DNA of 64,000 bases from Rhodococcus qingshengii. Its GTDB lineage: Bacteria > Actinomycetota > Actinomycetes > Mycobacteriales > Mycobacteriaceae. Below are positions 7,093 through 15,765 of the stretch, piece after piece. A model generated the notes under the pieces. The model saw only the letters and a list, made by a program, of their open reading frames with translations, was not told the DNA's origin and did no database searches. The translations under genes were made by a program, and so were the position numbers. The stretch is from NCBI RefSeq assembly GCF_021025955.1, contig NZ_JAJNCL010000008.1, positions 1 to 64,000 on the forward strand, given 5' to 3'. Within the stretch, counting starts at the first letter, position 1. The number at the start of each line of letters is the position of its first letter.

Positions 7093-9195
7093 ATGCAGTT
7101 CTCGCGTCAACCGTCGTCACCGGGCGAACAAGGCTCGGTCGCCACGATCAACCGACCGAACGAAGAACGGGCAACAACACCGCACCGACAAGACCTGAAC
7201 GGACTGCGTGGCCTCGCCATCGGTTTGGTGGTCGTGTTCCACGTGTGGTTCGGACGGGTATCGGGCGGGGTGGACGTCTTCCTGGTTTTGTCCGGATACT
7301 TCTTCGCCGGCTCATTGGTTCGACGCGCCGAAGCCGGGGGTTCACTGAACCCGGTCCCGGCACTGCGGCGGGTGTTTCTGCGGCTGTTCCCCCTGATCGC
7401 GGTGGTCAGCATTTTGACCGCACTGGGGACCGCCCTGCTGCTGCCACGAACACGCTGGGCCGATCTGGGTGATCAACTGATCGCGGTGCTCGGGTTCTTC
7501 CAGAACTGGCAGCTCGCCAGCACCGCGAGCGACTACCTGGCCGCCGACGGCTCGGTCACTCCCCTGCAGCACCTGTGGTCGATGGCCGTACAAGGTCAGT
7601 TCTATCTCCTGGCCATCGCACTCGTCTCCGTGATCGCTTATGTGGCTTCACGTGTGAATCCCAACTATTTCCGCCCGGCACTCGCGGTCACCCTTCTGAT
7701 TCTGACCGCAGGATCTTTCCTCTACGCACTCGCCAAATCTTCGCGTCACCAAGCCTGGGCGTACTACGACTCCGGCGCCAGGTTGTGGGAATTGGCCCTC
7801 GGGGGTCTGCTGGCCGTTCTGACGACCAGCATGCGCAGTCGGCAGATCGCATCCCTGCCCTTCTCGGTCAGAGCGACGATCGGCTGGGCGGGTCTTTCGT
7901 CGATCCTGTTGTGCGGCATGGTTCTCGACGGCGCGGCGCAGTTCCCCGGCCCGTGGGCGCTGGTACCGGTGCTGGCAACTCTTGCGCTGATCCTGTCCGG
8001 AGTCGGCGACGACACACCCTGGACGTCGAAGACGCTCGCCCATCCGGCGCTGACGTGGCTCGGCTCGTTCGCGTTTGCGCTGTACCTGATTCACTGGCCC
8101 ATCCTGGTGTTTGCACTCGTGATCACCGGACGCCCCGAAGCCGGCCCGCTCGGCGGGGCACTGATCATCGCCCTCTCCGTCGCGGGGGCGCTCGCACTCC
8201 GACGCCTGGTCGAGGTTCCGGTGGAGCGCGGAGGCCGCTCGCGTCGATACACCGTTCTGGCTTGCGTCATCACCGCTGCCGTGGTCCTCGCCGCTTCGGT
8301 CGCGTGGCAGTCGTACGCGAGCAGCCAAACGACGGGCCAACGGGCGGTCGACACCCTCGACCTCCCTACCCATCCCGGCGCACTCGCGCTCACGGACGGT
8401 GCCGATGTACTCAAGGCGTCGATGGTTCCCTCGATCTTCGATGCGCCGCTGGACCTTCCGGCCAGCACGCTCGACGGTTGTATCGCCGATTTTCTCGAGC
8501 GGGACGTCGTCCACTGCACCTACGGCGACGCCGATGCCGACAGAACCATCGCTCTCGCGGGCGGTTCGCACTCCGAACACTGGCTCACTGCGCTCGACGA
8601 ACTCGGCAAGAGCCACGGGTTCCGCGTCGACACGTATCTGAAGATGGGCTGCCCGCTCACCATCGACTCCATGCAGACGTTGTCGGACAACGACTATCCG
8701 GATTGCGTCGACTGGTCGCGTGGAGTGCTGACCGAGTTGGCCGACGCCTCACCTGATTTCGTGTTCACGACGGCAACCAGGCCGAGTTCCGACGGCCCCG
8801 GCGACGTGACGCCCGAGTCGTACGTGCACGTGTGGGAGGAGCTGGGACGCGACGGTATCGACGTGCTCGCCATTCGCGATACCCCGTGGTTGCACCACGA
8901 CGGCGTCGCCTACCGCGCGATCGACTGTCTGGCGACCACCACCTCACCCGATCACTGCGCGATGCCACGGTCGGAAATGCTCAGCGACGTCAATCCGGCG
9001 CCGTCGGCAATTGCCGATCTGACCAACGTCCGGCTACTCGACCTCAGCGACGGTGTGTGCGGACCGGAGTTGTGCCGGGTCGTGGAGGGAAATGTGTTGG
9101 TGTATCACGATTCCCACCACCTGACCGCCAGTTACGTGAGCACCCTGTCCACCGAACTCGGGCGCCAGCTGGGCGTCCAGACCGGTTGGTGGTGA
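7093..9195 (+). CDS. OafA/YrhL-type acyltransferase with C-terminal SGNH domain
   Basis: A 700-residue integral membrane protein. Residues about 40-400 are an acyltransferase-3 domain with some ten membrane segments. It begins with the catalytic-type LRGLAIGLVVVFHVWF (R and H conserved) and SGGVDVFLVLSGYF. After the last helix (VLACVITAAVVLAASVAW) comes an extracytoplasmic SGNH/GDSL-like domain with AGGSHSEHW and, near the end, YHDSHHLTA supplying Asp and His. Such fusions O-acylate cell-envelope polysaccharides or glycolipids. It lies downstream of the EspG gene by 40 bp and is convergent with the phosphatase gene. Confidence 0.9.
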   Translation: MQFSRQPSSPGEQGSVATINRPNEERATTPHRQDLNGLRGLAIGLVVVFHVWFGRVSGGVDVFLVLSGYFFAGSLVRRAEAGGSLNPVPALRRVFLRLFPLIAVVSILTALGTALLLPRTRWADLGDQLIAVLGFFQNWQLASTASDYLAADGSVTPLQHLWSMAVQGQFYLLAIALVSVIAYVASRVNPNYFRPALAVTLLILTAGSFLYALAKSSRHQAWAYYDSGARLWELALGGLLAVLTTSMRSRQIASLPFSVRATIGWAGLSSILLCGMVLDGAAQFPGPWALVPVLATLALILSGVGDDTPWTSKTLAHPALTWLGSFAFALYLIHWPILVFALVITGRPEAGPLGGALIIALSVAGALALRRLVEVPVERGGRSRRYTVLACVITAAVVLAASVAWQSYASSQTTGQRAVDTLDLPTHPGALALTDGADVLKASMVPSIFDAPLDLPASTLDGCIADFLERDVVHCTYGDADADRTIALAGGSHSEHWLTALDELGKSHGFRVDTYLKMGCPLTIDSMQTLSDNDYPDCVDWSRGVLTELADASPDFVFTTATRPSSDGPGDVTPESYVHVWEELGRDGIDVLAIRDTPWLHHDGVAYRAIDCLATTTSPDHCAMPRSEMLSDVNPAPSAIADLTNVRLLDLSDGVCGPELCRVVEGNVLVYHDSHHLTASYVSTLSTELGRQLGVQTGWW

Positions 9196-9204
9196 AGCAG
9201 GTGG

Positions 9205-9873
9205 TCAGCCCATCACGTCGTCGGCACCGGGGATGAGCCGATGCTCGAACGGTGGGTTCACCGTTCCCCACCGCAGGCACTCCCAGCCTCCGTCGGCCGA
9301 GGGCAACAGTTCGACGGTCTCGGTGTTGGCCAGGTGGTTGTTGGCGGCGAACAGGCCGGGGACACCGGCAAGTTGGGCGGCGACAAGACGGATCGCCGCA
9401 CCATGACTGACCACGACGATGTCGCCGCCGTCTCGTGAGCCTTCGAGAAATTCTTCGCGCAACGCATTGACCACGGGAACGTACCGTTCCAGGACGTCGT
9501 ATCCCGTTTCACCGCCCGGGATGCGAGCGCCGAGGTTGCCGGTGTGCCAGTGATGGAACGTCTCCATGAACAGTCGGTGCGCGGCTTCGTCGGTGCGATC
9601 CTCGAGATCCCCGGCCTGCACTTCGTGCAGTCCGTCCCGCACATCCAGGGAGACGCCCGCTGCCTGCTCCACGAAACCTGCTGTCTGCCGGGCACGCAAC
9701 GCCAACGACGATACGAGTGCCAGCGGCGGCGCCGAAGCCAGGCCGATGCCCAACGTTTCGGCCTGCGCCAACCCTGCCGGCGTGAGTTTTGCTCCAGGCA
9801 AGGCGGTGTCGAGACGCTTGGCGACATTCGCCTCCGTCTGACCGTGCCGAACGAGGATGAGCCTTCCGGTCAT
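9205..9873 (-). CDS. Histidine phosphatase family protein (phosphoglycerate-mutase-like)
   Basis: A 222-residue protein with the RHG signature (LVRHGQTEAN, residues 7-16), R..QTA and the second catalytic histidine in VVSHGAAIR. This is the two-histidine phosphatase fold. Substrates range widely in this family, so none is assigned. The ATG at 9873 overlaps the pheA stop by ATGA, so it is translationally coupled to pheA, matching the Rv3837c-Rv3838c arrangement (from memory). Confidence 0.92.
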   Translation of the reverse strand: MTGRLILVRHGQTEANVAKRLDTALPGAKLTPAGLAQAETLGIGLASAPPLALVSSLALRARQTAGFVEQAAGVSLDVRDGLHEVQAGDLEDRTDEAAHRLFMETFHHWHTGNLGARIPGGETGYDVLERYVPVVNALREEFLEGSRDGGDIVVVSHGAAIRLVAAQLAGVPGLFAANNHLANTETVELLPSADGGWECLRWGTVNPPFEHRLIPGADDVMG

Positions 9874-10784
9874 CGTTCTCCCTCTCCCCGCTTGAGCTCG
9901 TCGATCCAGTTGATTGCTTCTTCGTCCGAAGGTGGTTGCGGCCCGGTTGAATTCGCTGTTGCCCACGATCCGAGGAAGCGGACTCCGGATTTGCGATGCA
10001 GTGCACGCATCGCTTCGGCCACCAACGAGTCCTCAATGTGCCCGACGCAGTCCACGAAGAAGCGATAAGTACCCAATTCCGTTCGCATCGGCCGCGATTC
10101 GATCCGAGTCAGATCGATGCCGCGAGCTGCGAACTCGGAGAGTGCACGTACCAGGGAGCCCGGAGCGTTGTCGAGGTGAAGCACCAACGCGGTGCGATCG
10201 GCACCGGTCCGCGGCGGAACCGGGGCCGGTTTGGTGACCAGCACGAAGCGTGTGCGGGCGCCGCCCACGTCGGCGACGTTGTCCGCCAGGCTGTCGAGTT
10301 CGAGCATCTGACCGGCCAGCGCCGTGGACACACCGGCGTCGACGGTTCCCGCCTGCACATCCAGCGCCGCACCGGCATTGGACGAGGCCAGCATCACCTC
10401 GGCCTGTGGAAGGTTCTCGGCGATCCATCCGCGGACCTGTGCGCCCGCATGTGGGTAGGCCCCGATCGTGCGGACCTGATCTGCGGTAGTCCCGGCCCGA
10501 ACCAGGATGGAGAAGCTCACGTCCAGATCGGTTTCGGCCACGATCTGCAGCGGCGAACCGAGGGCCAGTGAATCGAGCGTCGGAGCTACGCCGCCTTCCA
10601 CCGAGTTCTCGAAGGGAACCACGGCCCCGTCGACTGAACCGTCGCGAACCATGTCGAGCGTCGCCGGCGGACTGCCTGCCGGTACTCGCTCGACGGTTTC
10701 GCCGAACGCGCCCTCAGCCTCCAACTGGGCGAGAGCTATCTCCGTGAAGGTTCCCGACGGACCGAAATACGCGATTCTTGGCAC
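9870..10784 (-). CDS. pheA: Prephenate dehydratase
   Basis: A 304-residue monofunctional enzyme converting prephenate to phenylpyruvate in phenylalanine synthesis. The N-terminal two-lobe catalytic domain carries AYFGPSGTFTE and GAVVPFENSVEGGV. The C-terminal ACT domain (LHLDNAPGSLVRALSEFAARGI, then ESRP) senses phenylalanine. I chose the GTG giving VPRIAYFG, which aligns with the usual family start; a GTG 18 bp upstream (10802) is possible. It overlaps the downstream phosphatase by 4 bp and follows the 212-residue gene by about 31 bp. Confidence 0.95.
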   Translation of the reverse strand: MPRIAYFGPSGTFTEIALAQLEAEGAFGETVERVPAGSPPATLDMVRDGSVDGAVVPFENSVEGGVAPTLDSLALGSPLQIVAETDLDVSFSILVRAGTTADQVRTIGAYPHAGAQVRGWIAENLPQAEVMLASSNAGAALDVQAGTVDAGVSTALAGQMLELDSLADNVADVGGARTRFVLVTKPAPVPPRTGADRTALVLHLDNAPGSLVRALSEFAARGIDLTRIESRPMRTELGTYRFFVDCVGHIEDSLVAEAMRALHRKSGVRFLGSWATANSTGPQPPSDEEAINWIDELKRGEGER

Positions 10785-10815
10785 GCCTACGAGATTACGC
10801 ACCGACTCGCGCCGG

Positions 10816-11454
10816 TCACTGCAAACCCGCGGCACGCAGAGCGGTTTCCACCGCCTGCGGATCCGCAACCTCGAGCGTGAGCAGCACCTCGCGCATGGCC
10901 GACGCGGCTTCCGGGATCAGAGCAGTGAGTTTTTCCGGCTTCGGATCGACTATCGCGGCGCGCACGTCATCGCCGCGCAGTGCGGCGACGGTGCCACACA
11001 GCAGGGCGATCACTTCGTCGGCGTCGGCTGCGCGGGCTACGAAACCGACGGACTCGTGCGCGAGTACCGCCAGGAAATCGGCCACTTCGATGGGAGTACG
11101 ACCGGCGGCGAGTCCGGGAATCCGGCCACCTTCGCACAGTCGCATTGCCGTTTCAGCAGGCGTCAGATCCTCTTCACCGCCGTCGACGTACACCGCGAGC
11201 GGAGCGGGCAGACGCAGCGCGATCGCGTCGTCGATCTGGTCGGTGGTGACGTCGAGGTCGAAACGCACGGCCTCGTACGACGCACCGGTGTCCGCACGTA
11301 GTTTCTCGGGATCGATGTCGAGAAGCACGACAACCCGGCCTGCGGTTTCGGCACCGATCAGGGCAGACGCCGGAACGACCGGGGGAAAGAGTGCTTCGAG
11401 GAGTCCGCGCGAATTTCTCGGGGCGGGCAGCCCGAGTGAGAGAGGAATGGCCAC
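10816..11454 (-). CDS. Conserved hypothetical protein upstream of pheA
   Basis: A 212-residue acidic, soluble protein without a signal peptide or membrane segment. I do not recognise a family. The body alternates hydrophobic strands and helices (RVVVLLDIDPEKL, APLAVYVDGGEEDL, EVADFLAVLAHESVGFVARAAD), which is compatible with an alpha/beta barrel or Rossmann-like fold. The start is the GTG at 11454; a TTG two codons upstream is an alternative. It is co-oriented with pheA and probably in the same operon. Codon usage is normal for the window. Confidence 0.7.
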   Translation of the reverse strand: MAIPLSLGLPAPRNSRGLLEALFPPVVPASALIGAETAGRVVVLLDIDPEKLRADTGASYEAVRFDLDVTTDQIDDAIALRLPAPLAVYVDGGEEDLTPAETAMRLCEGGRIPGLAAGRTPIEVADFLAVLAHESVGFVARAADADEVIALLCGTVAALRGDDVRAAIVDPKPEKLTALIPEAASAMREVLLTLEVADPQAVETALRAAGLQ

Positions 11455-11532
11455 GGACAAACCGTAACCCCGGCGAACTCGACGGATTCCACGCGAGTTG
11501 CGTAAAAGTCTTGCGATTCACACCGCAGCACC

Positions 11533-11551
11533 TTAGGTTAGGGTTACCTCA
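11533..11551 (+). promoter_or_regulatory. IdeR/DtxR-type iron box
   Basis: TTAGGTTAGGGTTACCTCA matches the IdeR/DtxR consensus TTAGGTTAGSCTAACCTAA at 16 of 19 positions. Both AGGT and ACCT half-sites are intact with the correct 7-nt spacing. It lies 42 bp upstream of the DUF2470 gene start. This predicts iron-dependent repression of that gene. Confidence 0.8.
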
Positions 11552-11593
11552 TCATCCGATGGAGTTCGAGAGAACACCCGCCAAGGGGGCAGC

Positions 11594-12373
11594 ATGGCAA
11601 CGAAGACCAGCACCGGCCCGTCCACCGCCGAACGCGTCCGCAGCGCCTGTGTGCGCGCACAGGACGCAGTTCTCGCCATCGAAGGCAGCGATCCCACCGT
11701 CACGTCGGTGCATCACCTGCGTTCGAACGGTGACGTCGTCGTTGCAGTCCCACATGCCTCCGCAGCTGCGGCTTTGGCCTGGAACTCCGGCAGCGGCGGC
11801 TTGCCCGCCGTCCTCGAGATCACCGATCACGCACCACTGCGACTGCGCGAGCCCGTACGTTCCCTCGTGTGGCTTCGCGGCACGTTGCACGCGGTGCCCG
11901 ACTACGAGGCACGCGTCCTCGCCGACGACGTCGCATCCGAACATCCCCACCCGGGACTTCTCGACATCGGCCACACCTCGGTCCTTCTTCGCTTGAGCCT
12001 GGCCTCGGCTGTAGTCGCTGATTCGACGGGAGCAGAACCCGTCGCCGTGGACGAACTGCTGAACGCCAGCCCTGATCCCTTCTGGGAAATGGAAACGGCG
12101 TGGCTGCAGCATCTCGACGAAGACCACCGCGACCTCGTGGACCTGCTCGTGCGCAAGCTTCCCCCGTACATGCGCACCGGACGCGTTCGGCCACTCGGCA
12201 TCGATCGGTACGGCCTGCGCCTGCGGGTCGAGGATCACACCGGTGACCGCGACGTGTGGATGCCGTTCGCCAACCCGGTCGACGACGCTCACGCATTGAG
12301 CCGCGCCATCCGCATGCTGGTCGGGTGCCCTTTCCTCAACGGCCTCCGATCAGGCGGCGCCTCCAACGGCTAG
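11594..12373 (+). CDS. DUF2470-domain protein, putatively iron/heme linked
   Basis: A 259-residue soluble protein. The N-terminal two thirds resemble a flavin-reductase/PNPOx-like split barrel (VTSVHHLRSNGDVVVAVP, PVRSLVWLRGTL). The C-terminal about 80 residues are DUF2470-like: HLDEDHRDLVDLLVRK, then RYGLRLRVEDHTGDRDVWMPF. DUF2470 is found in HugZ-type heme-degrading proteins; heme use here is inference. The strong IdeR box upstream supports a role in iron acquisition or storage. As I recall, Rv3839 at the same place in M. tuberculosis is IdeR-regulated. Confidence 0.85.
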   Translation: MATKTSTGPSTAERVRSACVRAQDAVLAIEGSDPTVTSVHHLRSNGDVVVAVPHASAAAALAWNSGSGGLPAVLEITDHAPLRLREPVRSLVWLRGTLHAVPDYEARVLADDVASEHPHPGLLDIGHTSVLLRLSLASAVVADSTGAEPVAVDELLNASPDPFWEMETAWLQHLDEDHRDLVDLLVRKLPPYMRTGRVRPLGIDRYGLRLRVEDHTGDRDVWMPFANPVDDAHALSRAIRMLVGCPFLNGLRSGGASNG

Positions 12374-12383
12374 CGTTGCGCGG

Positions 12384-13205
12384 GTGAATGCCCGCGAAAC
12401 CGTCCGCACGTGGTTACGACCGCCGTCTCCCGTCCCGGCCGGCCCGGCGCTCGATCCGGCCGCCAGACGCGGAGTCTGGATCGAGATCACGATCGTCCTG
12501 CTGGTCACCTTCGGACTCAGCGGATTGTCCGGGATCCTCTCGCTCGCCGAATCCTTGGCGACGCCGGTTGCGCTCTCGGATCAGACGGTTGCACTCAATC
12601 CGTCGCGGGCCGCCATCGACTGGATCGACCTGGCGCGCCAATTACTGGGCGTCGCAAAGCTTCTCGCATGGGCAGCACTGGGGCTCTATCTACTGTGGCG
12701 TTCGGGGATCGGTCCGCGTGCTGCGGGACTGACTCCCAAACCTCGATTCCGGCGCGACATAGCCCCGGGATTCGGCTTGGCCACCGTGATCGGTCTCCCC
12801 GGCCTGCTGTTCTACCTCGTGGCTCAGGCGCTCAGCGTCAACCTCACCGTCCAGGCCAGCGCGCTCGACGACCACTGGTGGCGGGTACCGATCCTCGTAC
12901 TGTCCGCAATCGCGAACTCCGGCGCCGAAGAGGTGCTGGTCGTCGCCTACCTGATCACTCGCCTGCGAACGCTGGGCTGGAGCGAGAACAAGTCACTGCT
13001 CGCATCGTCACTTCTGCGCGGCAGTTACCACCTCTATCAGGGGTTCGGCGGCGGCGTCGGAAACGTGATCATGGGGCTCGTGTTCGGCCGATACTGGCAG
13101 CGCACCGGGAAACTCTGGCCACTGGTCATCGCCCACGCTCTCATCGACATGGTGGCGTTCATCGGTTACGCCCTCCTGCGCGATCACGTCTCCTGGCTGC
13201 CGTGA
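12384..13205 (+). CDS. CPBP-family intramembrane protease (Abi-like)
   Basis: A 273-residue protein with about seven to eight membrane segments. The family motifs are present in degenerate form: EEVLVVAYL (usually EExxxR), the SSLLRGSYHLYQG helix with its catalytic-type His, and IAHALID near the C-terminus. CPBP proteins include prenyl-protein proteases and bacteriocin-immunity proteins; no substrate is predicted. The GTG start lies 10 bp after the DUF2470 stop, so it is probably in the same iron-regulated transcript. Confidence 0.85.
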   Translation: MNARETVRTWLRPPSPVPAGPALDPAARRGVWIEITIVLLVTFGLSGLSGILSLAESLATPVALSDQTVALNPSRAAIDWIDLARQLLGVAKLLAWAALGLYLLWRSGIGPRAAGLTPKPRFRRDIAPGFGLATVIGLPGLLFYLVAQALSVNLTVQASALDDHWWRVPILVLSAIANSGAEEVLVVAYLITRLRTLGWSENKSLLASSLLRGSYHLYQGFGGGVGNVIMGLVFGRYWQRTGKLWPLVIAHALIDMVAFIGYALLRDHVSWLP

Positions 13206-13221
13206 CCGGTACCGTGAACTG

Positions 13222-14601
13222 GTGACCGGCGACTCCGAATATCCTCAGCGCCCTCCGCGGCGCCAGCCGCCAGGGCCACCTCCGCGTGGACCGATGCCTC
13301 CGAGGCAGAACCCTCCACGCCAGAATCCACCCCGTCAGGGCCCACCCCCGCAGCGGCGTCCACCGATGCCGCCGGAAGGTCCGACAGTCATCCGCCGCGA
13401 CGGACGCCCGCCGCAGCAGAATCCGGCCAATCAGGCCTGGTCACAGGCCCCACAACAAGCGCCGCAACAACCCAGGCGCGAGGACTGGGCACCGACCCAG
13501 CGCCCGCAGCCGTTCCAGGACGATCCCCGCCGTCAGGGTGGGCAGCGTCAGGATCCGCAGCGTCAGGCCAAGTACGCCCCCGCTCCGCCGCGCCGAACCC
13601 CACCGAACGCCCCGCCGCGCCCTCCAGAACCTCCGAAGCAGCGACGCCCACGCAAGCGTCGTAGCTGGGGTAAACGTATCGGCATCACGTTGTTGGTGTT
13701 GCTGCTCGCATTGGCCGGTGCGGTTTATTACGTCGACAGTTCGCTCAATCGAATCGACGCGCTGCCCGACTATGCAGGACGCGTCGCCGACACTCCGGGA
13801 ACGAACTGGCTGATCGTCGGCTCCGACAGTCGTGAGGGGCTCACCCCCGAGCAGGAGCAAGCCCTTGCGACGGGCGGTGACACCGGCCCCAAGCGCACTG
13901 ACACGGTCATCTTGGTCCACGTCCCCAAGAGTGGGAAGACGACTATGGTCAGCATCCCCCGCGATTCGTACGTTCCGATTCCCGGCTACGGCTCGGACAA
14001 GATCAACGCCGCCTTCGCTTTCGGTGGTGCCCCCTTGTTGGTGCAGACCGTCGAGGAAGCAACGGGACTTCGCATCGACCACTACGCCGAGATCGGATTC
14101 AGCGGGTTCGCCGGCATCGTCGACGCCGTCGGTGGCGTCAACGTGTGCCTCGCACAGCCGATCGACGACCCGCTGGCCGGGATCAACCTCCCCGCCGGAT
14201 GTCAGGACTTGAAGGGTTCGGACGCACTCGGGTTCGTGCGAACTCGCGCGACGGCGCTCGCCGACCTCGACCGCATGAACAACCAGCGCCAATTCATGTC
14301 GGCGTTGCTGTCCAAGGCGACCAGCCCGACCACGTTCCTCAATCCGTTCCGGTTGTGGCCACTCGTCTCCGATACCGCCAAGTCTCTACAGGTCGACAAG
14401 AGCGATCACATCTGGAATCTGGCCTCACTCGCCTGGGCGCTTCGGGGAGGGATGACCACCACGACGGTTCCCGTCGCTGGTTTCGAGGACGTCGACGGTT
14501 CAGGCAACGTGCTGTTGTGGGACAAGGCACGCGCTTCCCAGTTCTTCGACGCCCTCGCCAACGATCAGCAGATTCCGCAGGATCTGATCACCACCGGGTG
14601 A
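13222..14601 (+). CDS. LytR-CpsA-Psr (LCP) family cell-wall ligase
   Basis: A 459-residue protein. The first about 150 residues are an intrinsically disordered Pro/Gln/Arg-rich cytosolic tail. One membrane anchor follows (GITLLVLLLALAGAVYYVD), then an extracytoplasmic LCP domain. Conserved elements are RTDTVILVHV, SIPRDSYVPIPGYG and LGFVRTRATALADLDRMNNQRQF, which carry the Arg/Asp residues that bind polyprenyl phosphate. Such enzymes attach arabinogalactan or other glycopolymers to peptidoglycan. The GTG start lies 16 bp after the CPBP gene. Confidence 0.93.
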   Translation: MTGDSEYPQRPPRRQPPGPPPRGPMPPRQNPPRQNPPRQGPPPQRRPPMPPEGPTVIRRDGRPPQQNPANQAWSQAPQQAPQQPRREDWAPTQRPQPFQDDPRRQGGQRQDPQRQAKYAPAPPRRTPPNAPPRPPEPPKQRRPRKRRSWGKRIGITLLVLLLALAGAVYYVDSSLNRIDALPDYAGRVADTPGTNWLIVGSDSREGLTPEQEQALATGGDTGPKRTDTVILVHVPKSGKTTMVSIPRDSYVPIPGYGSDKINAAFAFGGAPLLVQTVEEATGLRIDHYAEIGFSGFAGIVDAVGGVNVCLAQPIDDPLAGINLPAGCQDLKGSDALGFVRTRATALADLDRMNNQRQFMSALLSKATSPTTFLNPFRLWPLVSDTAKSLQVDKSDHIWNLASLAWALRGGMTTTTVPVAGFEDVDGSGNVLLWDKARASQFFDALANDQQIPQDLITTG

Positions 14602-14700
14602 TCGCCCTGAGTTCCGGTCGTACCGAGGGAGGACAATCCGGGCGAACAAATCGCTTTTCGGCAGGACGCGGAATCGGCGGCCGAAAAATACCGTGAAGGT

Positions 14701-15171
14701 ATGAACAAAACACACCACAGGTACCGAACTCTCTCCGTCGTTGCCGCAGCCGTCGGAGCTGCTGCACTCGTGACGTCCTGCTCCGGAACCTTCGACAAGT
14801 TCGACGACTCCAAGGCGTACAAGAAGACCGAAACCTTCTCTTTTGCACGAACATCCAACGGAATCGACACGCTGCCGAGTTGGGTACCGGCCGGCGCGAC
14901 GGATATCGACGAGATCATCCGCACCACCGGCAACGAACGAATCCTGCGAATGAAAGCGAACGTCGCGGAGATCGATCACAACATCTGCACAGCACTTCCC
15001 ACAGTCGAAACACGCCCGGCGTCTCTGTCCGCTCAGTGGTGGCCGGCGGGAATCGAAAAGAGCAGCTCGTTCCAGTGCGGCGACTGGTACGTCGGCGAAA
15101 AGGACTCGTTCGTCTACGGGTACCGACCGGAATCTCTCGGCTTCATCATCGATCAGCTCGACAAGAAGTAG
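14701..15171 (+). CDS. Lipoprotein of unknown function, 156 aa
   Basis: The N-terminus has a lipoprotein signal (hydrophobic core, then lipobox LVTSC with Cys27). The mature part is about 130 residues and has two further cysteines (HNICTAL, FQCGDWY), probably one disulfide. I do not recognise the family. It lies between the LCP ligase and the first ferritin, in the same orientation. Confidence 0.82.
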   Translation: MNKTHHRYRTLSVVAAAVGAAALVTSCSGTFDKFDDSKAYKKTETFSFARTSNGIDTLPSWVPAGATDIDEIIRTTGNERILRMKANVAEIDHNICTALPTVETRPASLSAQWWPAGIEKSSSFQCGDWYVGEKDSFVYGYRPESLGFIIDQLDKK

Positions 15172-15208
15172 CTCCCTCTCCGCGGCGACGACCCAGTAAC
15201 CTGTTGGG

Positions 15209-15754
15209 ATGACACAGGCGAAGAACTCGAGCGAATTCACCACTCTGCTGCGTCAGCAGATCCGTAACGAGTTCACTGCATCGCAGCAGTACATCGCGGT
15301 AGCGGTGTACTTCGATGCACACGATCTTCCGCAGATGGCCGCGCGCTTCTACAGCCAGGCCACCGAGGAACGCGGTCACGCGATGATGATGATCCAGTAC
15401 CTGCTCGACAACGACCTCGACGTGGACGTACCCGGCATCGACGACGTCGTGACGAAGTTCGACAGTGTCCGGGCTCCGGTCGAATTGGCACTCGAGCAGG
15501 AGAAGACGGTCACCGAGCAGGTGACACAGCTGGCACGCACCGCGCGCGATACCGGCGACTACCTGGGCGAGCAGTTCATGCAGTGGTTCCTCAAGGAGCA
15601 GGTCGAGGAAGTGGCAAGCATGACAACACTTCTCACCATCGTCGACCGCGCCGGTGACAACCTGTTCCACCTCGAAACGTTTGTCGCACGCGAGATGAAC
15701 ACCCCGGCCACTGCCGACGCAATGACGCCGACGCCCGCCGGCGGCGGCGTCTGA
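15209..15754 (+). CDS. bfrB: Ferritin (first of two)
   Basis: A 181-residue non-heme ferritin that oxidises and stores iron in a 24-mer cage. The helix-bundle di-iron ligands are visible in RNEFTASQQYIAVAVYF, EERGHAMMM and the EQEKTVTEQ/EEVASM helices. The C-terminus ends in a short Thr/Pro/Gly tail. The position after the LCP gene corresponds to bfrB (Rv3841) in M. tuberculosis from memory. It shares a 76-bp perfectly identical segment with the second ferritin gene (15566-15641 versus 21060-21135). No iron box is visible in its 37-bp upstream gap, so it may be read from an upstream promoter. Confidence 0.93.
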   Translation: MTQAKNSSEFTTLLRQQIRNEFTASQQYIAVAVYFDAHDLPQMAARFYSQATEERGHAMMMIQYLLDNDLDVDVPGIDDVVTKFDSVRAPVELALEQEKTVTEQVTQLARTARDTGDYLGEQFMQWFLKEQVEEVASMTTLLTIVDRAGDNLFHLETFVAREMNTPATADAMTPTPAGGGV

Positions 15755-15765
15755 GGGCCACCGGC

